DNA from: Schistosoma haematobium
Lineage: Eukaryota; Platyhelminthes; Trematoda; Strigeidida; Schistosomatidae
Length of the DNA stretch: 64,000 nucleotides
Assembly (NCBI RefSeq): GCF_000699445.3
Contig: NC_067196.1
Coordinates: 76,019,864-76,083,863 of the forward strand
Direction: 5' to 3'
How positions within the stretch are numbered: position 1 is the first letter of the stretch; every line of letters begins with the position of its first letter. Of this stretch, positions 59,468-64,000 are shown one piece after another. The position numbers were made by a program, and so were the translations under genes. Under the pieces are notes generated by a model. That model saw only the letters and a list, made by a program, of their open reading frames with translations. It was not told the origin of the DNA and ran no database searches.

Positions 59468-59774
59468 TAACCAGAAAACAAACACACTCTCAGCTGAAGA
59501 ATAAATTAGGAAATGACACTGAAGGTGGACAGGACATACATCAAACTGCATCACGAACCAAGCGCTAACTTGGGATCCTAAAGGGAAAAGGAAAAGAGAA
59601 AGACCAAGGAACACACTGCATCGAGAATTGGAAACAGACATGAAAATAATGAATAGGTACTGAAAACAAGTGGAAAGCATTGTTCAGTACAGAGCTGGAT
59701 GGAGAATACTGGTGGATGGCCTATGCTCCTTCATGAGTGATATCAGGCGTAAGTAAGTAAGTAACCAGAAAACA
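59468..59774 (+). mobile_element. SR2-type LINE 3' end insertion with 13-bp TSD
   Basis: taaccagaaaaca occurs at 59,468-59,480 and 59,762-59,774. Between them a 0.28-kb SR2 3' end begins near LSAEE and reads [19 protein letters not shown] and WRILVDGLCSFMSDIRRK. The (GTAA)n tail at 59,749-59,764 supplies the stop. A few stops interrupt the frame upstream. Confidence 0.85.
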
Positions 59775-59865
59775 CGAAGGACAACTAATACCAGTTAAAT
59801 AATACATCATACAAACTGTATTATTCAAGATCGGTATCTCTTTCTCTATCAGTTAAACAGCACTT

Positions 59866-61403
59866 ACTTACTTACTTACTTACTTACGCCTGTTACTCCC
59901 AATGGAGCATAGGCCACCAACCAGCATTCTCCAACCCACTCTGTCCCAATATTCCTTCCTTTCCAGTTCTATCCAATTCTTGTTCATTTGTCTCATGTCT
60001 ATCTCCATTTGCCGGCGTAATGTATTCTTTGGTCTTCCTCTCCTCCTTTGGCCTTGAGGATTCCATGTGAGGGCTTGTCTTGTGACGCAGTTGGGTGCTT
60101 CCCTCAATGTGTGTCCTATCCACTTCCAGTGCTTCTTCCTGATTTCTTCCTCCACTGGGATCTGGTTTGTTCTCTCCCACAGTACGTTGTTGCCAATAGT
60201 GTCCGGCCAACGAATCTGAAGTATTTTGCGTAGACAACTGTTAATAAACACCTGTATTTTCTGGATGATGGCTTTCGTAGTTCTCCAGGTTTCTGCCCCA
60301 GTAGACAGTAGAACTGTCTTGACATTTGTATTGAAAATCCTGACTTTGGTGTTGGTTGACAGTTGCTTTGAGTTCCAGATGTTCTTCAATTGTAAATATG
60401 CTGCTCTGGCTTTTCCGATCCGCGCCTTCACATCTGCATCAGACCCACCATGTTCATCAATGATGCTGCCCAAATATGTAAAGGTTTGTACATCCTCCAA
60501 ATCTTCTCCGTCAGTTGTGATTGGATTGGTGCATTCTGTGTTGTATCGGAGAATCCTGCTTTTCCCTTTGTGTATATTGAGACCTACTGCTTCTGAGGCT
60601 TCTGCCACACTAGTTGTTTTCTCTTGCATCTGTTGTTGCGTTTGGGATAGAAGGGCCAGATCGTCTGCGAAGTCTAGATCATCCAACTGCATCTTAGATG
60701 TCGATTGTATCCCGCGCTTCCCTTCAGATGTCGACGTCTTCATGATCCAGTCGATCACCAGGAGAAAGGGAAAGGGTGAGAGTAAGCAACCTTGCCTGGC
60801 ACCGGTCTTCACTTCGAACGACTTTGTCAACTGTCCTCCATGCACGATTTTGTAGTGTAATCCACCATATGAATTCTGTATGATATTGACTATCTTCTGG
60901 GGCACGCCGTAGTGTCGAAGAAGTTTCCATAGTGTTGTTCCGTCCACGCTATCAAACGCCTTTTCGTAGTCAATGAAGTTGATGTAGAGTGATGAATTCC
61001 ATTCAATTGATTGTTCCACAACGATCCGTAGAGTTGCGATTTGGTCTGTACACGATCTATCCTTACGGAATCCTGCCTGTTGGTCACGAAGTTGGACGTC
61101 TACGCAGTCCACCATCCTGTTTAACAATACCCTGTTGAAGACTTTTCCCGGTATTGAGAGAAATGTGATGCCCCTGTAGTTATCAAAGTTGCTGAGATAG
61201 CCTTTCTTTGGTATTTTGACCAGACGTCCTTCTTTCCAGTCTGTTGGTACTTGTTCCTCATCCCAAATCTTATTGAAGAGAATGTGGAGTATCCTTGCAG
61301 TTGCCGCTACGTCTGCTTTTAGTGCCTCTGCTGGAATGTTGTCTGATCCTGCTGCTTTGCCACTCTTGATTTGCCTGACGGCCATGCTGATTCCTTCAAT
61401 CGT
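59866..61403 (-). mobile_element. SR2-type LINE, 5'-truncated, canonical subfamily
   Basis: About 1.54 kb. The plus-strand (TTAC)n run at 59,866-59,888 is the 3' tail. The homologous part begins within the reverse-transcriptase domain near 61,403. No clear target-site duplication was found (only gttaaa near each end). Confidence 0.85.
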
Positions 61404-61430
61404 TAAAGTAATAATGATAGAAATCAGCAA
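59880..61430 (-). CDS. SR2-type reverse-transcriptase frame, uninterrupted, 5'-truncated
   Basis: A 516-codon open frame. Roughly the first ten residues (to about LT) come from flanking DNA. From [19 protein letters not shown] on it follows the SR2 reverse transcriptase. Motifs, by residue: IPKKG at 73, [12 protein letters not shown] from 121, motif [13 protein letters not shown] at 152 with D154, motif B RQGCLLSP from 212, motif C FADD at 254-257, [10 protein letters not shown] near 317, then [21 protein letters not shown] and [11 protein letters not shown] at the end. All three catalytic aspartates are kept. The endonuclease domain is missing, so it could not integrate by itself, and it has no promoter of its own. 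One oddity is LLSTGAETW, where LLYGAETW is usual, which amounts to an in-frame 3-bp gain. The stop codon TAA lies inside the TAAG tail. It looks like a fairly recent insertion, although expression is not suggested. Confidence 0.8.
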   Translation of the reverse strand: MLISIIITLTIEGISMAVRQIKSGKAAGSDNIPAEALKADVAATARILHILFNKIWDEEQVPTDWKEGRLVKIPKKGYLSNFDNYRGITFLSIPGKVFNRVLLNRMVDCVDVQLRDQQAGFRKDRSCTDQIATLRIVVEQSIEWNSSLYINFIDYEKAFDSVDGTTLWKLLRHYGVPQKIVNIIQNSYGGLHYKIVHGGQLTKSFEVKTGARQGCLLSPFPFLLVIDWIMKTSTSEGKRGIQSTSKMQLDDLDFADDLALLSQTQQQMQEKTTSVAEASEAVGLNIHKGKSRILRYNTECTNPITTDGEDLEDVQTFTYLGSIIDEHGGSDADVKARIGKARAAYLQLKNIWNSKQLSTNTKVRIFNTNVKTVLLSTGAETWRTTKAIIQKIQVFINSCLRKILQIRWPDTIGNNVLWERTNQIPVEEEIRKKHWKWIGHTLREAPNCVTRQALTWNPQGQRRRGRPKNTLRRQMEIDMRQMNKNWIELERKEYWDRVGWRMLVGGLCSIGSNRRK

Positions 61431-61884
61431 GAGCTATATTGTACAACCAATAATAATATGCAACTAATCTACCAAGAATAATACTCTGATGTCACTAACA
61501 ATCAAGAAATTCTAGAAATGTGACATTTCTTCAAATGTTCTAGTAATAATTCAATTCAATGTTAATATTAGCAATAACAAACCTTTGAAATTAAACTATT
61601 CACTTTAAAAAAATAAAACACTGAAGGAATTTCTGAGCTATACTTGGATTTATTTTATTTATAGGTCATACATAAAAGTTGTAAATATATTCAGATCAGA
61701 AGAAATCATAGAATTGAAAATGAATGATTAACAAATTTTCTTGAGTTGATGAAATTATACAGTTGAGAAGTAGATAGTTAATCAGAAGAATATAACACAT
61801 ACATATATGATATTTAAACACTTTATCTAAGATTGATACATATTTCTATTTTATAGTTGACATTATGTAAAGATCATTGTTAGG
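61431..61884. other. AT-rich stretch, no gene seen
   Basis: No feature recognised. Confidence 0.45.
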
Positions 61885-62330
61885 CAACCACTGAGAACTA
61901 GGAGATACTGGACAGCTGTTTCTTTCTAGTATGAGACTCCTCACATCCGAATATAGGACACCGGGCCCTTAGTATCGCGAAAGAATCCCCAACCTGTGTA
62001 ACACTCAGCCAGAATCTAGTGGTGTACATATCTAACTCCAATCAATTCACAATATCGTGCGAACGCCGTCCATTGTTTTTTGGTGGGCACTTTCTCACTC
62101 GAAATATCTAGATCACAATGGTTTTGACTTCTAACTAGAACTTCGGAAATTTTAACTCGAAACTAGTCATCTGTGATCAGTATTTCAAAATAACTAAGGT
62201 TAAACATGTGAGCCATTGCAGATCTAAAGGTCTTGAGTTCGATCCTCCAGTGAAGTTTGGATGATTAGTTCTGAGTAGTCTCACACTATGATGAAAAAGC
62301 CATCCAGTGTTTTTTGATTTACAATTCATC
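61885..62330. repeat. two SINE family A copies, opposed
   Basis: A minus-strand copy (61,885-62,115) keeps the middle and tRNA-like parts and has a hammerhead with gaaac but no C in CUGA. A plus-strand copy (62,205-62,330) has a B box ggtcttgagttcgatcctcc, CUGAGUA and tgaaa. Both ribozymes are broken. Confidence 0.65.
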
Positions 62331-62599
62331 TAATAACTGAAATATCCTAAACTATTTAGTTTACTTATCACTTTACTTAGTTATTTTAGAAATATTTATT
62401 CCACAGGAAAGTTTACATAAATATTTATTATCATACTTAAACTTAAATCATTGGACTAAGCATTGACTTTCCTATTGAACATTATTTTGTCTACAAATTT
62501 GTCAACTGATATCTTGAGAATTACTTTTAATTCATGTCAACATTAGAATATTTCACTTGAACCTCAAAATAATCCCGTTGAAAATATCCATTTAGATTA

Positions 62600-62820
62600 A
62601 AATAGACTTATTGTGTAGTGAGCGAGAACATAAATGGGAACAATCGAATGCACTTGAATATGGAATTACAGAACATTTTAGTAAACCATACAGTAAATAC
62701 TTCATTTGCAAAATGTCAGTCAATCGTCTCAGACTTCATTGTTCTTTCATTTTCACACCAGTTATTCTCTGTTCTCATTCTCTTTCCTTTAATTTTCTTA
62801 ATGTTCTGCAGCCAGATATT
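62600..62820 (+). repeat. dispersed repeat D, copy 2
   Basis: Partner of 22,440-22,740; blocks gggaacaatcgaatgcac, ggaattacagaacatttt, ttgcaaaatgtcagtcaatc and ctcagacttcattgttctt. Open frames of 83 and 103 codons cross it in different phases and are considered incidental. Confidence 0.6.
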
Positions 62821-64000
62821 TCACTTTCAGTTTATGACACATACTACTTATATGTGTCGACATCAGTAGCACATTTCAAGATTGATTTAACTTTACTAAT
62901 AAGCAAAGATAACATTAATTAAATATTTTTATCAATCGTGATTTCCATGTTAATGATGTCCGTCAAAAAATTAAAAAGTAGGTACTTTTCGGTTAGAAAA
63001 AATTCATTTCAATAATCTAGTATTATTCAAATCTTTGTGTTTTTTTAGCTCATCTGAGGACTGTTAATAAACAGGTAGTTTGGAAATGATTCATAACTTC
63101 ATCAAATCAATTGTGTAGTCACAACTATGACGCTAAACCTTTAATCAAGCTTTTCATAGTCGATTTCAAATACAATCTCTAATGAAATCATCTAGTATTT
63201 TAAAAGTCGACCGAATCCTATTTGTCACAATCCCCACAAGCATTATGAGTTTGTACAGTTGAACAGACTGTAGATTACTATGAAACCACCATCCAGTTCA
63301 TGTTACTTGGTTACACCAGTTAATAAGATATAACTAATTGATTCACATGAAAAAAAAATCACAAAAGTCTATTTTTTATTGTTGAAAAAAATCATTATTA
63401 TTACTAGATACAATCACAATATTAATCACAATTACCATCAATATTATCATCATTATAGATAATGTCACCTCAAAGTTTAAACATTCTATGTAGAATTTCA
63501 TAAAGTTTTAAATGATTGGCAACAATCGGTAATAGTAACTGCACAAGTAATATTAATGATACTATTCTTGTATTCTAATAGTACGTGTTTATGTATGTAT
63601 CTTTGTATATATTTGACAATCAGTCACTTCCGTTTTATAAACTCTTCCATCCTAGTTCATTTACTGAATCATTTATTATTGTTTTTATAGTTGCGGTTAT
63701 CATAGTTGGTATTAGTATAATTCTAGCTGACTGTATATTCCTTTACAAAATTTATATACACAAATCCAAAATGATACACTGTATTTATTACTTTAACATT
63801 GTCTTATAATCATTCATGATATTATGGTTGATGTATATATATACACATTAAAACTTGGTTACTGTACACATCATTACATGATTACAAAATAAATAGAAAT
63901 TTCATCTTATGAATGACTCACAATGAGACTGAATTAAGTTTTAATGCCTTGAGCAAAACTCAGAATAGTAATAACATTAATCTTTTGTACTTTAAGGTCT
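62821..64000. other. AT-rich stretch; one hydrophobic open frame
   Basis: The frame at 63,585-63,809 (74 codons) encodes a T-rich, strongly hydrophobic segment (SFIIVFIVAVIIVGISIILA) that would look like a membrane helix. Such frames arise readily from T-rich DNA, so no gene is called. A SINE-A-like scrap may lie at 63,225-63,310. Confidence 0.35.

Noticed and set aside
60226..60855. A 209-codon plus-strand open frame
   Set aside because: It is the opposite-strand shadow of the SR2 reverse-transcriptase frame.
59866..61407. gttaaa at both ends of the SR2 copy as a TSD
   Set aside because: It is only 6 bp and not directly adjacent to the tail, so the match is likely chance.
63585..63809. Small membrane protein
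   Set aside because: The hydrophobic segment comes from T-rich DNA, and there is no supporting context.
1..64000. CRISPR arrays, bacterial operons, integrons or prophage
   Set aside because: No regularly spaced repeats, no ribosome-binding-site-led gene runs; the composition and elements are those of a eukaryotic, schistosome-like genome.

Overview
The window looks like a piece of a schistosome (blood fluke) nuclear genome. It is AT-rich and intron- or intergenic-like, with many (TA)n, (TAA)n and related microsatellites and densely nested retroelement relics. The relics are of types described from Schistosoma: RTE/SR2-type LINEs with a TAAG tail, a CR1-type LINE, a Penelope-like fragment, and tRNA-like SINEs that carry hammerhead-ribozyme motifs (the Smα type). 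The species cannot be fixed from the sequence. My impression of an African, haematobium-group-like schistosome comes from the SR2 protein variant and is weak.

Layout. 1-10.5 kb: AT-rich DNA with scattered SINE remnants, a candidate solo LTR (3.6-4.2 kb) and decayed SR2 3' ends (7.6 and 9.0 kb). 10.5-11.5 kb: a LINE insertion with a 16-bp target-site duplication, whose 5' end is folded back as a 143-bp-arm inverted repeat. 11.5-19 kb: mostly AT-rich, including the best candidate host exon (14,920-15,049, minus). 19.1-20.6 kb: an SR2-subfamily copy with two internal deletions. 21-33 kb: a candidate exon, a Penelope-like fragment (23.4-24.8 kb) and many SINE pieces, often in opposed pairs. 33-35 kb: two same-strand SINE copies, one with a hammerhead lacking only one core base, then microsatellites. 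35.8-38.7 kb and 40.2-40.8 kb: more of the divergent SR2 subfamily. 43.4-47.5 kb: a nearly full-length CR1-like LINE (ORF1 + ORF2) with a few lesions. 47.8-54.3 kb: SINEs, SR2 fragments, a GC-richer unidentified block and a small LINE insertion. 54.3-59.4 kb: AT-rich, with a 50-bp perfect AT palindrome. 59.4-61.4 kb: two SR2 insertions, one with a 516-codon uninterrupted reverse-transcriptase frame. The remainder is AT-rich with SINE pieces.

How parts relate. The LINEs would supply the reverse transcriptase that moves the SINEs; four insertions here still show target-site duplications. No complete host protein gene could be recognised. Exon candidates are given with low to moderate confidence because splice-like signals are common by chance in DNA this AT-rich.
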